Positions 42,142-51,435 of a DNA stretch of 64,000 nt are shown piece after piece; position 1 is the stretch's first letter, and each line of letters opens with the position of its first letter. Under the pieces are notes generated by a model. The model did no database searches, was not told the origin of the DNA, and was given only the letters and a program-made list of their open reading frames with translations. The DNA lies in the NCBI RefSeq assembly GCF_003259435.1, contig NZ_QLMA01000004.1:310001-374000 (forward strand), read 5' to 3'. The translations under genes and the position numbers were made by a program. This DNA comes from Chitinophaga dinghuensis. Lineage in GTDB: Bacteria > Bacteroidota > Bacteroidia > Chitinophagales > Chitinophagaceae.

Positions 42142-42657
42142 CTAGAAGTTATATCCTGCTTTTAATCCCCAGAATGCTTGGGTACCGTCTTTAAACCAAG
42201 CCTCATATTTACCTTCCACATCCAGCCCCAGTAAACGGATACCAATACCCGGAGCTACCAGTGCACCTACGCCGTTGTTATAGTCGCCAGTGAATTGGGC
42301 AGTACCGCCTTCCACTTTCGCATACAAGATAGAGAACAACTTGTAACGAAGCCCCAAACGGATAGGAATCACTTTGGCAGAAGGAACATCGTACGGATTA
42401 CCGCCATTGTTAATGGTTTTACCCCCGAAATACATAAAGCCGATAGACCCTACTGCGGTAAGCCCTGCCACCAGTTTGATATCTGCACCAAGACCAATAC
42501 CATAACCGGTTTTGTGGGTGTTGCTGAAATCTCCTGTTGGAAAACCTGCTTCTACAAAAGGACCGATGCTAAATCTCTTTAACTGTGCCTGCGACGATTG
42601 TGCGCTAACGCATATGATCAGCAGAAAGGCAGCCAGTGCCTGGAAGACTTTTTTCAT
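42142..42657 (-). CDS. Small outer-membrane beta-barrel protein
   Basis: A 171-residue exported protein with signal peptide (cleavage SQA-QLK). The mature part is a run of amphipathic strands with Gly and aromatic residues (FSIGPFVEAGFPTGDF, GYGIGLGADIKLVAGL, VIPIRLGLRYKLF, LDVEGKYEAWF) and ends FWGLKAGYNF with a terminal Phe, the usual mark of a BamA-inserted barrel of the OmpW/PorT-like class. It follows the efflux operon on the same strand after 66 bases that hold a strong inverted repeat, so it probably has a separate transcript. No substrate is evident. Confidence 0.8.
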   Translation of the reverse strand: MKKVFQALAAFLLIICVSAQSSQAQLKRFSIGPFVEAGFPTGDFSNTHKTGYGIGLGADIKLVAGLTAVGSIGFMYFGGKTINNGGNPYDVPSAKVIPIRLGLRYKLFSILYAKVEGGTAQFTGDYNNGVGALVAPGIGIRLLGLDVEGKYEAWFKDGTQAFWGLKAGYNF

Positions 42658-42668
42658 AAGATCTATTT

Positions 42669-42716
42669 TTCAAAGGATTTGGTTGTTATGTAAATGTAAG
42701 GAATCCTTTGAAAACC
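42669..42716 (-). terminator. Inverted repeat after the efflux operon (terminator or leader structure)
   Basis: TTTTCAAAGGATT (42669-42681) and its complement (42704-42716), perfect 13-bp arms, loop of 22 bases. It lies 8 bases beyond the stop of the RND gene and 11 bases before the start of the barrel gene, so it could end one transcript or sit in the leader of the next. Confidence 0.55.
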
Positions 42717-42723
42717 ACAATAA

Positions 42724-45700
42724 TTATGCCTCTTCCAGTACTGCTACTTTCTCCGTATATACTTTACCGGGAGTCGGCTCCGGCGCCTGGATCTTCGGAG
42801 GCATCAGCTTATACACTACAGGCGTAACAATCCTGGATAACAGCGTAGAACTAATGAGCCCTCCGATCAATACAATTGCCAAAGGAGATATCAACGGATT
42901 GGTGGAAATAGCGATTGGTATCAAACCGCCAATTGCCGTGAGGGAAGTCAGCACAATAGGCAGGAATCTCACCTCGCCAGCCTCTCTGATCGCGTCTTCC
43001 AGACTACGTCCCTGCGTGCGCAATTGATTGGTGAAATCTACCAGCAATATGGTATTTTTCACTTCTATTCCTGCCAGGGCTATCAATCCGATGATCGCCA
43101 CAAAAGATAAGGTATTACCTGTTATCCAAAGGGCAATCGCCGCGCCCACAATCCCCAACGGTATTACAGAAAGTACAATCAGCGTGCTTTTGAATGTTTT
43201 GAATTCCAGGATCAATACCGCCACAAACAGGAATACAGTAACGATGATGATGGTCATGAATCCACCGAAAGAATCTTTCCGACTTTCCACTTCACCACCC
43301 ATTTCATAACTGTATCCGGCTGGCAGATGCTGTGCATTCATTTGCTTAATGACGTCGTTGATGATTTTATCTGCGAGATAACCCTTTTGCACAAACGCCG
43401 TTACTGCTACCATCCTGTTTTTCTCCTGGTGACGAATAGTCAGCGGCCCCGTTTCCATCTCCAGCGTGGCTACCTGCGACAAAGGAACAGCTACGCCCTG
43501 GGCATTGTTTACAAACAAATCCCGAAATACGTCCAGCGTAGGCTTGCCCGTTTTCTGACGCGTTAAGAGAATGTCATAATCGTTATCATTTACATCGTTG
43601 TATTTACCAAGATTGATACCGCTTACTGCCAGTCGCACCGCCCGATCTATATTGACAGTTGGAATACCTAATTGCTGGGCTTTTTCCCTGTCGATCTTCA
43701 CGCGGATATCTGTTTTCAGATTGCTCACGGGGTTATTGATGTAAATTGTCCCAGGCATCTTTTCCAGCAGCTTCTCTGCATTGGCAGCCAAGGTGCGTAA
43801 GGTATCCAGGTTATCTCCGAAGATGCGTATTTCTACAGGAGCCGCTACAGGAGGGCCTTGTTCAAAATTCTTTACCTCGATTTTTGCGCCAGGATAAGGC
43901 GTCCACTGATGGCGTAATTTTTCTATCAGCGCCAGCTTTGCAGCGGGACTGGTATGCGGATCTAGTTGTACGAACAACTGGGCATAGTCGCTGTGTTCAT
44001 TTTCCGGAATCTCGTTGTAATAAATGCGAGGATTACCTTTACCAATATTGCTGGCAACATATTTAACTGCTTGCTCTTTTTGCAAGACCGTTTCCAGTTG
44101 TCGTGCAATACTGTCGGTATACGCTAGATTACTCTGTGGTGGCGCGATCACATTCACCAGGAACTGTGGTTTTTCAGAAGCCGGGAACAGACTGAATCCA
44201 ATAGCTTTGAATACAACCAAAGCGCCGCCGAAAATCGCTAATGATACTATGATCGTGATTACCGGACGATGTAACGCTTTGTCCAGCAAACGGGCATAGC
44301 TACCATGAATGATGCGTTTCAGTGCACGCATGAAAATATTACCTTCCGGATTTTGATGTTCCTTCAGCAATTTGCTGGCAAGGAATGGAATGATAGTGAG
44401 AGACACGGCCATGGAAGCCAATACGCTGAATATAACGGCCAGCGGGAGTCCTCGTATAAAATCGCCGGCGCCTTCCGGCATGAATACAATCGGCATAAAG
44501 GCTATGATCAATGTAGCCGTACAACCAATTACTGCCAGACCTATCTGGGAGGTGGCTTTCAGGGTGGCTTCCATTCTGCTGTGGCCTTCCAGCATCCATC
44601 GTTCAATATTTTCAATCACCACAATGCTGTCATCTACCAATAAACCCAATGCTACTACCAATCCTACAATACTGAGCTGGTTCAGGTTATAGCCAAACAA
44701 CTGTAATAGCACAATACCAATAGAAAGGGATAATGGAATGGAGATCATCACGATAATAGCCGGGCGCTGTCCCAGTGGCAGTAAGGTGATGGCTACCAGT
44801 AGGATGGCAATCAGGAAATCCTTACCGAGTCCTGCCAGCCTGTTGTTTACCGCGTCTGCCTGATTGAAGTACAACGCCAGATCGATATTAGCAGGTAATG
44901 TTTTGCGGAAGGCCTCCACTACAGGTTTGAACGCCACTTCTGTTTTACTGATATTCTCTCCTGGTTTCTGCGCCGCGGAAACTACAATACAACGATGTCC
45001 GTTGAGGCGCACAAAATATTTCTCATCATCAAATCCGTAATAAACATTCGCAATATCTTTCAGGAAGATATTTTTCCCATTGGCCGCAGCAACAATCGTA
45101 TTGCCGATGCCGGCAAGGTCCTGGTAGTTGCCGCTGGTCTTGATATTGAACGCTTTTTCTCCCGCATCAATACTTCCACCGGGGATATTGGCCATTTCAC
45201 TTTGTACCGACTGCATCACGAGGCCAATAGGAATATGCAGCTGAGCCATTTTGTCCAGTTGTAATTCCACACGTACCTGTTGATCCGGTATCCCGTGTAT
45301 TTTAACATTCTTCAGGGCAGGCACTTTTTCCAGGCTTTCCTGGAATTTCTCTGCATAGAAGCGAAGCTGGTCGCGGGAAGCGTTCTCTGATATCAATGCG
45401 GCCTGTAAGATGTTTACATCCGATGGCTCGCTCTTTAATACTTCAATACTGAAGATATCAGGAGGAAGGTCTTTCTTTTTGTTATTGACCTCTCTGACCA
45501 GTTCCTGGTATTTCTGTTCCACATTGGAACTATACTTGTATTCCACCCGGATAGTGGCTACGCCATCGCTGATATTGGTGCGCAAGCGTTTGATGTTTTC
45601 CAGGCTATATATTTCTTTCTCGAGGGGATTGATCACCAGGTCCTCCATATCTTTCGGACTGGTTCCCGGATATACCACAACCACCGTGTATTGTGGCGCT

Positions 45701-45822
45701 TTCATCTCGGGATCTTCCGAGCGCGGCATATTCATGATGGTACTGATGCCCAGCACAATGATCATGATGAATATTACCAGGGTAAACTGGTAATTCTTGA
45801 CAGCATAATTGGATATTTTCAT
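42724..45822 (-). CDS. RND-family efflux permease
   Basis: Inner-membrane proton-driven pump of the AcrB/HAE1 type, 1032 residues, normal length. Features: N-terminal helix (NYQFTLVIFIMIIVLGISTI), porter segments (VVVVYPGTSPKDMEDLVINP), the TM4 motif GLLVDDSIVVIENIERW with the paired Asp of the proton relay, the SIPLSLSIGIVLLQL helix, and a second repeat ending in LVDFTNQLRTQGRSLEDAI and IPIAISTNPLISPLAIVLIGG. It is the last gene of TolC-MFP-RND, 11 bases after the MFP gene. Export of drugs or other amphiphiles through the TolC partner is inferred; the substrate is unknown. Confidence 0.95.
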   Translation of the reverse strand: MKISNYAVKNYQFTLVIFIMIIVLGISTIMNMPRSEDPEMKAPQYTVVVVYPGTSPKDMEDLVINPLEKEIYSLENIKRLRTNISDGVATIRVEYKYSSNVEQKYQELVREVNNKKKDLPPDIFSIEVLKSEPSDVNILQAALISENASRDQLRFYAEKFQESLEKVPALKNVKIHGIPDQQVRVELQLDKMAQLHIPIGLVMQSVQSEMANIPGGSIDAGEKAFNIKTSGNYQDLAGIGNTIVAAANGKNIFLKDIANVYYGFDDEKYFVRLNGHRCIVVSAAQKPGENISKTEVAFKPVVEAFRKTLPANIDLALYFNQADAVNNRLAGLGKDFLIAILLVAITLLPLGQRPAIIVMISIPLSLSIGIVLLQLFGYNLNQLSIVGLVVALGLLVDDSIVVIENIERWMLEGHSRMEATLKATSQIGLAVIGCTATLIIAFMPIVFMPEGAGDFIRGLPLAVIFSVLASMAVSLTIIPFLASKLLKEHQNPEGNIFMRALKRIIHGSYARLLDKALHRPVITIIVSLAIFGGALVVFKAIGFSLFPASEKPQFLVNVIAPPQSNLAYTDSIARQLETVLQKEQAVKYVASNIGKGNPRIYYNEIPENEHSDYAQLFVQLDPHTSPAAKLALIEKLRHQWTPYPGAKIEVKNFEQGPPVAAPVEIRIFGDNLDTLRTLAANAEKLLEKMPGTIYINNPVSNLKTDIRVKIDREKAQQLGIPTVNIDRAVRLAVSGINLGKYNDVNDNDYDILLTRQKTGKPTLDVFRDLFVNNAQGVAVPLSQVATLEMETGPLTIRHQEKNRMVAVTAFVQKGYLADKIINDVIKQMNAQHLPAGYSYEMGGEVESRKDSFGGFMTIIIVTVFLFVAVLILEFKTFKSTLIVLSVIPLGIVGAAIALWITGNTLSFVAIIGLIALAGIEVKNTILLVDFTNQLRTQGRSLEDAIREAGEVRFLPIVLTSLTAIGGLIPIAISTNPLISPLAIVLIGGLISSTLLSRIVTPVVYKLMPPKIQAPEPTPGKVYTEKVAVLEEA

Positions 45823-45833
45823 GAGAGCAGCGA

Positions 45834-46871
45834 TTATTGGATGATGCGGATAGGAGATTGATCTTTCAGATAGGCGCTACCGGAAATAATCAGTTTGGCA
45901 GCATTCCCGATACCACCGCTGATCAGCACCTGGTCTTTTTCCATACCGGCAATGGTAACGGGTACTTTCTGTGCAGTCTTATTATCGTTGGTGACGAATA
46001 CAAACCCACTGCTGCCGTTGCCATCCAGTAATGCGCCATATGGGATGCGCCAGATGCCGGAGGTATCGGCAGCAGCTGTCTGAATACTACAACGGCCAAA
46101 CATGCCGGCAGCAATGGCTGCGGGCTTATCTCCGCTGAGTTGTACATCTATGATGAAGGTGCCGCTTTGAGGGTCTATACCTTCTGATTTACGTGTAACC
46201 GTTCCCGGTAACTGGAGCGACTGTACCTCTATACTGGCTTTATTGCCTGTTTTTACACTGGCCCATTCTTTATCGCTCACGCCTATACGAAGTATCCAAT
46301 GCGCAGTACGGGCGCCGTTCGTTTGTAATACAGGCGCGCCGGCATTGATCAACTGACCGGTATTGGCGAGCTTGTGCAGCACATAACCATCTTGTGTAGC
46401 GTGAATCGTAGAGTAGGTGAGATTAAAACGGGCAGAAGATAATTGCTGTGCCGCGAGTTCCTGAGCAGTTTTACTGTTCTGTAACTGCTCCAGTGTAGCC
46501 ACACTGTCGTTATACAGGTTCTGCGTACGCTGGAAATCCCGCTGTGCCTTCTCATAGGCCAGGGTGGCCTGTTGCACCTGCGCATTGATTTCCGTCAGGT
46601 TCAAAGTAGCAAGCAGTTGTCCTTTATGGACCGCATCGCCTTCTTTAACGAAAATATTATTGATGATACCGCCGGTTTTGAAAGAGAGATACACCTCGTC
46701 ATCTGTGGTGAACTGCCCGGAAGCGTGGATCGTCTGTGCGCCCTGATGTTGTTCCAGCGCCATGGTTTTTACCGGAATGATGTTGGTGCTGTCTGTTTTG
46801 GAAGACTCCGTTTTACTACCACAGGAGGCCATTACAACAGAGAAAGCTATTAAGATGGGAAGACGTTTCAT
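45834..46871 (-). CDS. RND periplasmic adaptor (membrane fusion) lipoprotein
   Basis: Links the RND pump to the TolC channel. It has a lipobox (SVVMASCGSK, Cys17), a lipoyl half-motif VKEGDAVHKGQLLATLN, a coiled-coil hairpin (AQVQQATLAYEKAQRDFQRT and beyond), the second lipoyl half YVLHKLANTGQLINAGAPVL, and a beta-barrel region (ASIEVQSLQLPGTVTRKSEG). 345 residues is standard. The gene sits 14 bases after TolC and 11 before the permease, so the three are one operon. The candidate TetR operators lie upstream of TolC. Confidence 0.95.
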   Translation of the reverse strand: MKRLPILIAFSVVMASCGSKTESSKTDSTNIIPVKTMALEQHQGAQTIHASGQFTTDDEVYLSFKTGGIINNIFVKEGDAVHKGQLLATLNLTEINAQVQQATLAYEKAQRDFQRTQNLYNDSVATLEQLQNSKTAQELAAQQLSSARFNLTYSTIHATQDGYVLHKLANTGQLINAGAPVLQTNGARTAHWILRIGVSDKEWASVKTGNKASIEVQSLQLPGTVTRKSEGIDPQSGTFIIDVQLSGDKPAAIAAGMFGRCSIQTAAADTSGIWRIPYGALLDGNGSSGFVFVTNDNKTAQKVPVTIAGMEKDQVLISGGIGNAAKLIISGSAYLKDQSPIRIIQ

Positions 46872-46885
46872 GGTAATCAGATTTT

Positions 46886-48250
46886 TTATTTGTTGATATC
46901 AATGTTGTAAGAAGCCTGTGCTCTTTCTACAGCTGCGAAGGCGGTTTGAACGCCGGCTTGCGTAACGGCGGTCTGCAATCTGGCTTGTGTCAGCTGATTT
47001 TGTGCATCCAGTAATTCGAGATATAACAGCTGTCCTTCTTTGTATACTTTCAGTTGATCGCGATAATACCTTTCTGCAAAATCGAGTTGGGTTTTGGCGG
47101 CGCTGAAATTACGTATAGCCGTGGCGTAGTTGTTGCGGGCCTGCTGTAATTGCAACTGTAACTGATCCTGTGTCTGTGATGCGGCGATATTGATAGCGGC
47201 TACATTCGTTTCTGCCTGACGGATGCGGTATTTACTTTTATGAAAAGTAAACAGGTTCCATTCCAGGTTGAAGCCAAACATATAATAGCGGGTGGTATTA
47301 TCGAATTTGGTAGGAGCTCCCTGAGAGCCCAGGTCCAGGAAGGTGCTGAGTTTAGGAATGATATAGGCACGCTGTAATTTGGTATTCAGCTCATAGGCGC
47401 TGATCGCATGCTTATATTGTTGTAATTCCTCCCGGTTGTTGATATCCCCATATGCGAGGGCGCCGCTTGCAGGCTGGGAGAGGAGTGTGCTGTCCAGTGT
47501 AATGCTGTCTCCCAAATTCCTGTTTAGCAGAAAATTGAAATAAGCCTTTGCATTTTCCCGGACATTTTCTGCCTGGTTAATTGCTGCATCCGTTTTTTCT
47601 TTCTCCGTTTTTGAGCGATACAATGCGGTGTTGTTCCGAATACCATTACGTACCATGCTTTCATTGATACGAATGTTTTCATTGATGAGTCCCAGCGCGC
47701 TGTTATAAATAGCTACCGCTTGAACAGACTGATAATACTGGTAGTAAGCGGTTTTTACATCTTGTACCAGTTGTCGTTTGTAGACATTCTCCGCCGCTTG
47801 TTGCTGACTGATTTGTTCCTTTTTGATCTGTTGGTTGTAATAGATTTCCGCATTGATCAAAGGCATGCTGGTACGCACTTTCGCATCCAGGAAATTATCC
47901 GGGTTGAGTTGGAAGTTTTGATTGGCCAGCATGGGAAAATGACTGCCCGTTAATTGGTTCAGAGAGCCATAAACAGGATTCAGCAGATCTCCCAACGGTA
48001 GATCAATGGTACGTCCGCCCTGTGATTTAATGTAGCTGGCGAGAAAGGTAACATCAGGGCCGAATAGACTTTTCGCTTCTTTCAATGCGTAGAGGGCTTT
48101 GTCCAGCTGCATATGCTGTTCCTTCAGGCCTTTGTTACTGTTGAATGCCTGTTGGATGTAATCATCGAGTACCGTTTGTTGGGCTTGTACCGCTATGGTA
48201 CTGGTTATGAACCCAATTAACAATGCTCCTTTTGTGAAGAATGTGAACAT
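46886..48250 (-). CDS. TolC-family outer-membrane efflux protein
   Basis: Outer-membrane channel of the pump, 454 residues, with a signal peptide (cleavage AVQA-QQT). Two repeats of long helices are visible (LDDYIQQAFNSNKGLKEQ; LAYGDINNREELQQYKHAIS), each followed by strands (KVRTSMPLINAEIYYNQQ; NLEWNLFTFHKSKYRIRQAE), the pattern of the TolC fold. It is first in the efflux operon. Its ATG directly abuts a perfect 9-1-9 palindrome (48250-48268) that I read as the TetR operator, so translation would depend on an A/T-rich leader without Shine-Dalgarno. Confidence 0.93.
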   Translation of the reverse strand: MFTFFTKGALLIGFITSTIAVQAQQTVLDDYIQQAFNSNKGLKEQHMQLDKALYALKEAKSLFGPDVTFLASYIKSQGGRTIDLPLGDLLNPVYGSLNQLTGSHFPMLANQNFQLNPDNFLDAKVRTSMPLINAEIYYNQQIKKEQISQQQAAENVYKRQLVQDVKTAYYQYYQSVQAVAIYNSALGLINENIRINESMVRNGIRNNTALYRSKTEKEKTDAAINQAENVRENAKAYFNFLLNRNLGDSITLDSTLLSQPASGALAYGDINNREELQQYKHAISAYELNTKLQRAYIIPKLSTFLDLGSQGAPTKFDNTTRYYMFGFNLEWNLFTFHKSKYRIRQAETNVAAINIAASQTQDQLQLQLQQARNNYATAIRNFSAAKTQLDFAERYYRDQLKVYKEGQLLYLELLDAQNQLTQARLQTAVTQAGVQTAFAAVERAQASYNIDINK

Positions 48251-48268
48251 AATAAACAGTGTTTATTA
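48250..48268. promoter_or_regulatory. Candidate TetR operator 1, at the start of the efflux operon
   Basis: TAATAAACA-G-TGTTTATTA, a perfect 9-1-9 palindrome directly in front of the TolC start codon. The core AACAGTGTT recurs at the other two sites (48320-48336 and within 49017-49037). Confidence 0.65.
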
Positions 48269-48319
48269 CTAGTGTTAAAAAAAATAGCGCATGGTGATGG
48301 CTATTATCAATGTTGATAT

Positions 48320-48336
48320 ACTAAACGGTGTTCAAT
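48320..48336. promoter_or_regulatory. Candidate TetR operator 2, upstream of the efflux operon
   Basis: ACTAAACGGTGTTCAAT, an imperfect copy of the core with GGTGTT for AGTGTT. On the - strand it is followed by AGTATAT, just as the TetR promoter site is, so it probably marks the efflux promoter, though the following CAA is a poor match to TTTG. Confidence 0.45.
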
Positions 48337-48348
48337 TGCCTTGTTAAA

Positions 48349-48368
48349 AAAAAGCCCGGAGGCTTTTT
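48349..48368 (-). terminator. Terminator after the TetR gene
   Basis: On the - strand AAAAAGCC-TCCG-GGCTTTTT followed by more T residues. It separates the regulator transcript from the efflux operon. Confidence 0.8.
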
Positions 48369-48376
48369 ACTATTAT

Positions 48377-48991
48377 TTAGGCTTTAATAGTGTTTACATA
48401 GTGTTGGACGCAGGAGCGTACAAATGCTGGCAGCGCTAGGACATCCAGCTGGGCTATTTTTATCCGACAGCGGAGATTCAGGCTGATGAACCCATGTACA
48501 AAGGCCCATACACTCAAAGTAGCTGTCATCGGATCTTCAAAGCGAACCAGCTTTTTCTCTACACATTCAGTCATGATATCCCTCAGATAACTGAAAGCTT
48601 CCAGTCCGTTCTTCCATTCTTCATCTTCTTCCACACTGTTCATGGGCGCTTTAATGATGAACATAAGATCATACAACTCCTGGTATTCCTGGGAAAAGTC
48701 GAAATAGGCCAGGGCCAGTTGCTCCACGCGTTCCAGCGGATCTGCAGCGGTGATTTTTGCTTTAAAATAGGCCGCCAGCTTACCAAAAGCTTCCGCCTGT
48801 ACATCATAAAGCAATTCATCCTTATCTTTGTAGTAAAGGTAAATCGTAGCAGGACTGTATTCTATCTTGTCAGCAATATTCCGGATGGATACCTTTTCAT
48901 ATCCCTCCGCAACAAACATGTCAATTGCTGCATCTACAATACGACGCCGCATCTCTGCCTTCTCTCGCTCTTTACGTTCTGTAATGCCCAT
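48377..48991 (-). CDS. TetR/AcrR-family repressor of the efflux operon
   Basis: A 204-residue regulator. The N-terminal helix-turn-helix (residues 35-55: SIRNIADKIEYSPATIYLYY) is a textbook TetR domain; the C-terminal ligand-binding part is helical (LALAYFDFSQEYQELYDLMF, ATLSVWAFVHGFISLNLR). It is upstream of TolC-MFP-RND on the same strand but has its own terminator. The same AACAGTGTT core occurs inside its own promoter and in front of the efflux genes, so it should repress both and be released by a pump substrate. A very typical arrangement. Confidence 0.93.
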   Translation of the reverse strand: MGITERKEREKAEMRRRIVDAAIDMFVAEGYEKVSIRNIADKIEYSPATIYLYYKDKDELLYDVQAEAFGKLAAYFKAKITAADPLERVEQLALAYFDFSQEYQELYDLMFIIKAPMNSVEEDEEWKNGLEAFSYLRDIMTECVEKKLVRFEDPMTATLSVWAFVHGFISLNLRCRIKIAQLDVLALPAFVRSCVQHYVNTIKA

Positions 48992-49008
48992 TGAAAAAGT
49001 TTACACTG

Positions 49009-49041
49009 CAAATATACTGAACAGTGTTTATTTTATCCAAA
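49009..49041 (-). promoter_or_regulatory. TetR gene promoter with embedded operator 3
   Basis: On the - strand TTTG (49041-49038), 21 bases, then TATATTTG (49016-49009), an exact TAnnTTTG. The 21-base spacer contains AAATAAACACTGTTCAG, one operator core, so repressor binding would block the promoter. The coding start is 18 bases downstream. Confidence 0.7.
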
Positions 49042-49079
49042 TATATTTTCAAATATTTCTTACAAAGTACAAAAAGAAG

Positions 49080-49124
49080 CAAAGGCTCAACTGATTATAT
49101 ATTAAATAATCAATCGAGCCTTTG
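49080..49124 (-). terminator. Terminator of the polysaccharide-type operon
   Basis: CAAAGGCTC (49080-49088) pairs with GAGCCTTTG (49116-49124), with inner GATTAT / ATAATC; on the - strand followed by CTTCTTTTTG. It lies 56 bases after the DUF4838 stop. Confidence 0.75.
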
Positions 49125-49140
49125 ACATAAATATTATTAA

Positions 49141-49177
49141 TCTTAGCGTCTTTGCGCCTTCTTAGCGCCTTTGCGAG
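49141..49177 (-). repeat. CGCAAAG-type intergenic motif directly after a stop codon (second copy)
   Basis: On the - strand CTCGCAAAGGCGCTAAGAAG, then GCGCAAAGACGCTAAGA, 3 bases after the stop of the DUF4838 gene. Related to the motif at 42111-42135. Confidence 0.6.
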
Positions 49178-49180
49178 CAA

Positions 49181-51424
49181 TTATTCCACTACAATCTCAT
49201 CGCAGCAGGTAGCCGGCAATTTACTGCCCGCATCCCTCCAGGAAGGAATCGCAGCTAATCGCTGGCCGGTTACCCGGATATACCTGGCCGTACCGCTAAC
49301 AGGAAACTGGTAATGCATGATCTGTGCAGTATAGTCTTCTTCCGGAGCCGGAATATTTTTAACGCCTACTTCCTTGTAATGACTACCATCTGCGGATACT
49401 TCAATACGGATCTTTCCGGGCAGATAGATATTATGCCTGGGATCTTGCAGAAAGTTTAAACTGATTTGTTTGACCGACTTGCTGCTGCCCATATCCACTG
49501 TAGCTACCAGGTCTTTGCCATAAGTGAACAGCCAGTTGTAACTGAAATCCGTATTGCCGAAAAGTCCGTCTGTCAGGGTTTTTTCTTTCATGGGACTGTA
49601 TTCCGGCGTATAAGGGTTCGCAAGCGTTACGGGCGCTTTAAATGCCAGGCCGCCTATCCATTTCTGGTTAAATAGTTTATTCCATTCCTGGAGATATGCA
49701 TCCGGAGAAGCCCCATCTTCGGATAATTCCTTCACAACGGCCATCTTACAGAGATTCGTGAATCGTTGCACGCGGTTAGGCCATTTCGGATTTACCGAGT
49801 AGCCGTTGCCGTTAGGAACCAGGTAACCGAATTTTTCAGTACCATAAGCGCGCGACTGTTGCAGCACGGTATATTCCAGCGGTAATCTCGCTTTCAGTAC
49901 CCTGCGCAGCAATACAGAATCATTCTCTGCTGCGGCTTCTGCTTTATCCAGTAAAGCGGAATATTGATCAATTAACGTTGGGGAGAGGTAGTCCTTTCCA
50001 CTGTAAATAGGACTTCCGTAAATATCCAGTACGGCCTTCGTTTGTGCCACAGCGGCTATCAGCGCTTTTACATACTGCTGCATATAAGGCGCTGCATTTT
50101 TGTAATAGCTCTTCATGAAATCGTCTGTGACAGCGGCCGGATCGGCCTGCGGATTCCACAATAATGCTGCCTGCAGATAACTGTTGTATTCTGCCGCATC
50201 ACCGTAGGTATCGCCGCTACCCTGTGAAAAGACTCCCTTTACATGGTGCGCGGAAAAATAACGCATATTAGCGGCTACGTTGTTGTAATCCGGAAACGGG
50301 CAGAGGTAATTAGTAAACTGCGTTGTATAATCCCAGATAAACAAGTTGCCGGTACTGTTTTCCCAATCCTGCAAGTTTTTCCGGAAGCCTGCTGCCGAAG
50401 GAGCTGTTTCCAGCGGCGTCTGGCGGTATGCATCAATGGTACTGAGCAGGATGTAGACATTGCTGGCGGGCTTTGTTTTGGAAGGGGCTTTGCTCGTATA
50501 ACCGTAAGCGAGCGTCGTGAATCGCTGCTCCGGAAACTGCGCTGCCACTTTATTTACAAAACGAATCAATGATCCTGCCTGACTTCCTTCTTCTGCATCT
50601 GCTTTTTTACACAACTCACAGGTACAAGCACCAGCGCCATCCATAGGGGAGATAGACCAGTACATGGCATCCGGGTTATCTGCAATTGCTTTCTTAAAAT
50701 AGGCAACTGTCAGATTGAAAACCTCTTCATTGCTCAGACATAACTGTAATGGCTGACGGCTGCCATTCACCATAGAATAGTATTCCGGGTGACTGTCAAA
50801 ATATGTTTTGGGAGGAATAATCTTGAAGAATGAATGTCCCCATAATCCCCATAAATCTTCAAAACGCTGTAAGCCATGCCACTCCAGGTATTCCGGATCT
50901 GTAGAAGCAGGATAATAGCTTTCCCGGTAGATAAACGCCGGTTCCTGTAAATCCTTCATGTTGCCAGGAATGCGTATATCCTTGGAGGTAGGAATCAATT
51001 TCTGTAAGCCAGACATTTTCCGGCAGTGGAGGTAAGTATCAAGGAGATGATATGCGCCATAGACTACTCCTTTCCCTGATCCGCCCCGAATGTAAACAGA
51101 CTGGTCTGCCGTTCCGTTAAAAAAGCCATCATCCTTAATTTTTTCCGGACCTGTTGTTGCGCGGGTATTGCCTACATAAATGGCCAGATTGCCTTTATAA
51201 CTGGTTTCCGTCATAATAGGCAGCCGGGCGCCGGATATCTGCTGGATATAATCCTGGAGAATACCCGCCGCTTTATTTTCCGCTTTCGTGGGCGTAGCCG
51301 GCGTGACAATGGTATACTGGCTCCGGCCTCCGGAGACGAGTGACAGATCGCCACCTGCATGGGAGCAACCAGTGCTTCCCCACATCAAAATGCTGAGCAA
51401 TATACTGTTCATTGTTCTGGTCAT
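49181..51424 (-). CDS. DUF4838 lipoprotein (glycoside-hydrolase-like) with C-terminal discoidin-like domain
   Basis: A 747-residue lipoprotein (WGSTGCSHAGG, Cys20). Residues 30-150 look like the N-terminal alpha/beta domain of family 67/20-type glycosidases (AAGILQDYIQQISGARLPIM, YIRGGSGKGVVYGAYHLLDTY). The central domain matches DUF4838 (EYLEWHGLQRFEDLWGLWGH, YWSISPMDGAGACTCELCKK with a CxCxxC cluster, LFIWDYTTQFTNYLCPFPDY). The end has an F5/8-like segment (VDMGSSKSVKQISLNFLQDP, ARYIRVTGQRL). Whether it is catalytic is unknown. It is the last gene of the polysaccharide-type operon, 11 bases after the TPR/YaiO gene, so trimming or modifying the exported polymer is a reasonable guess. Confidence 0.8.
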   Translation of the reverse strand: MTRTMNSILLSILMWGSTGCSHAGGDLSLVSGGRSQYTIVTPATPTKAENKAAGILQDYIQQISGARLPIMTETSYKGNLAIYVGNTRATTGPEKIKDDGFFNGTADQSVYIRGGSGKGVVYGAYHLLDTYLHCRKMSGLQKLIPTSKDIRIPGNMKDLQEPAFIYRESYYPASTDPEYLEWHGLQRFEDLWGLWGHSFFKIIPPKTYFDSHPEYYSMVNGSRQPLQLCLSNEEVFNLTVAYFKKAIADNPDAMYWSISPMDGAGACTCELCKKADAEEGSQAGSLIRFVNKVAAQFPEQRFTTLAYGYTSKAPSKTKPASNVYILLSTIDAYRQTPLETAPSAAGFRKNLQDWENSTGNLFIWDYTTQFTNYLCPFPDYNNVAANMRYFSAHHVKGVFSQGSGDTYGDAAEYNSYLQAALLWNPQADPAAVTDDFMKSYYKNAAPYMQQYVKALIAAVAQTKAVLDIYGSPIYSGKDYLSPTLIDQYSALLDKAEAAAENDSVLLRRVLKARLPLEYTVLQQSRAYGTEKFGYLVPNGNGYSVNPKWPNRVQRFTNLCKMAVVKELSEDGASPDAYLQEWNKLFNQKWIGGLAFKAPVTLANPYTPEYSPMKEKTLTDGLFGNTDFSYNWLFTYGKDLVATVDMGSSKSVKQISLNFLQDPRHNIYLPGKIRIEVSADGSHYKEVGVKNIPAPEEDYTAQIMHYQFPVSGTARYIRVTGQRLAAIPSWRDAGSKLPATCCDEIVVE

Positions 51425-51435
51425 TGTAAGGTCAG

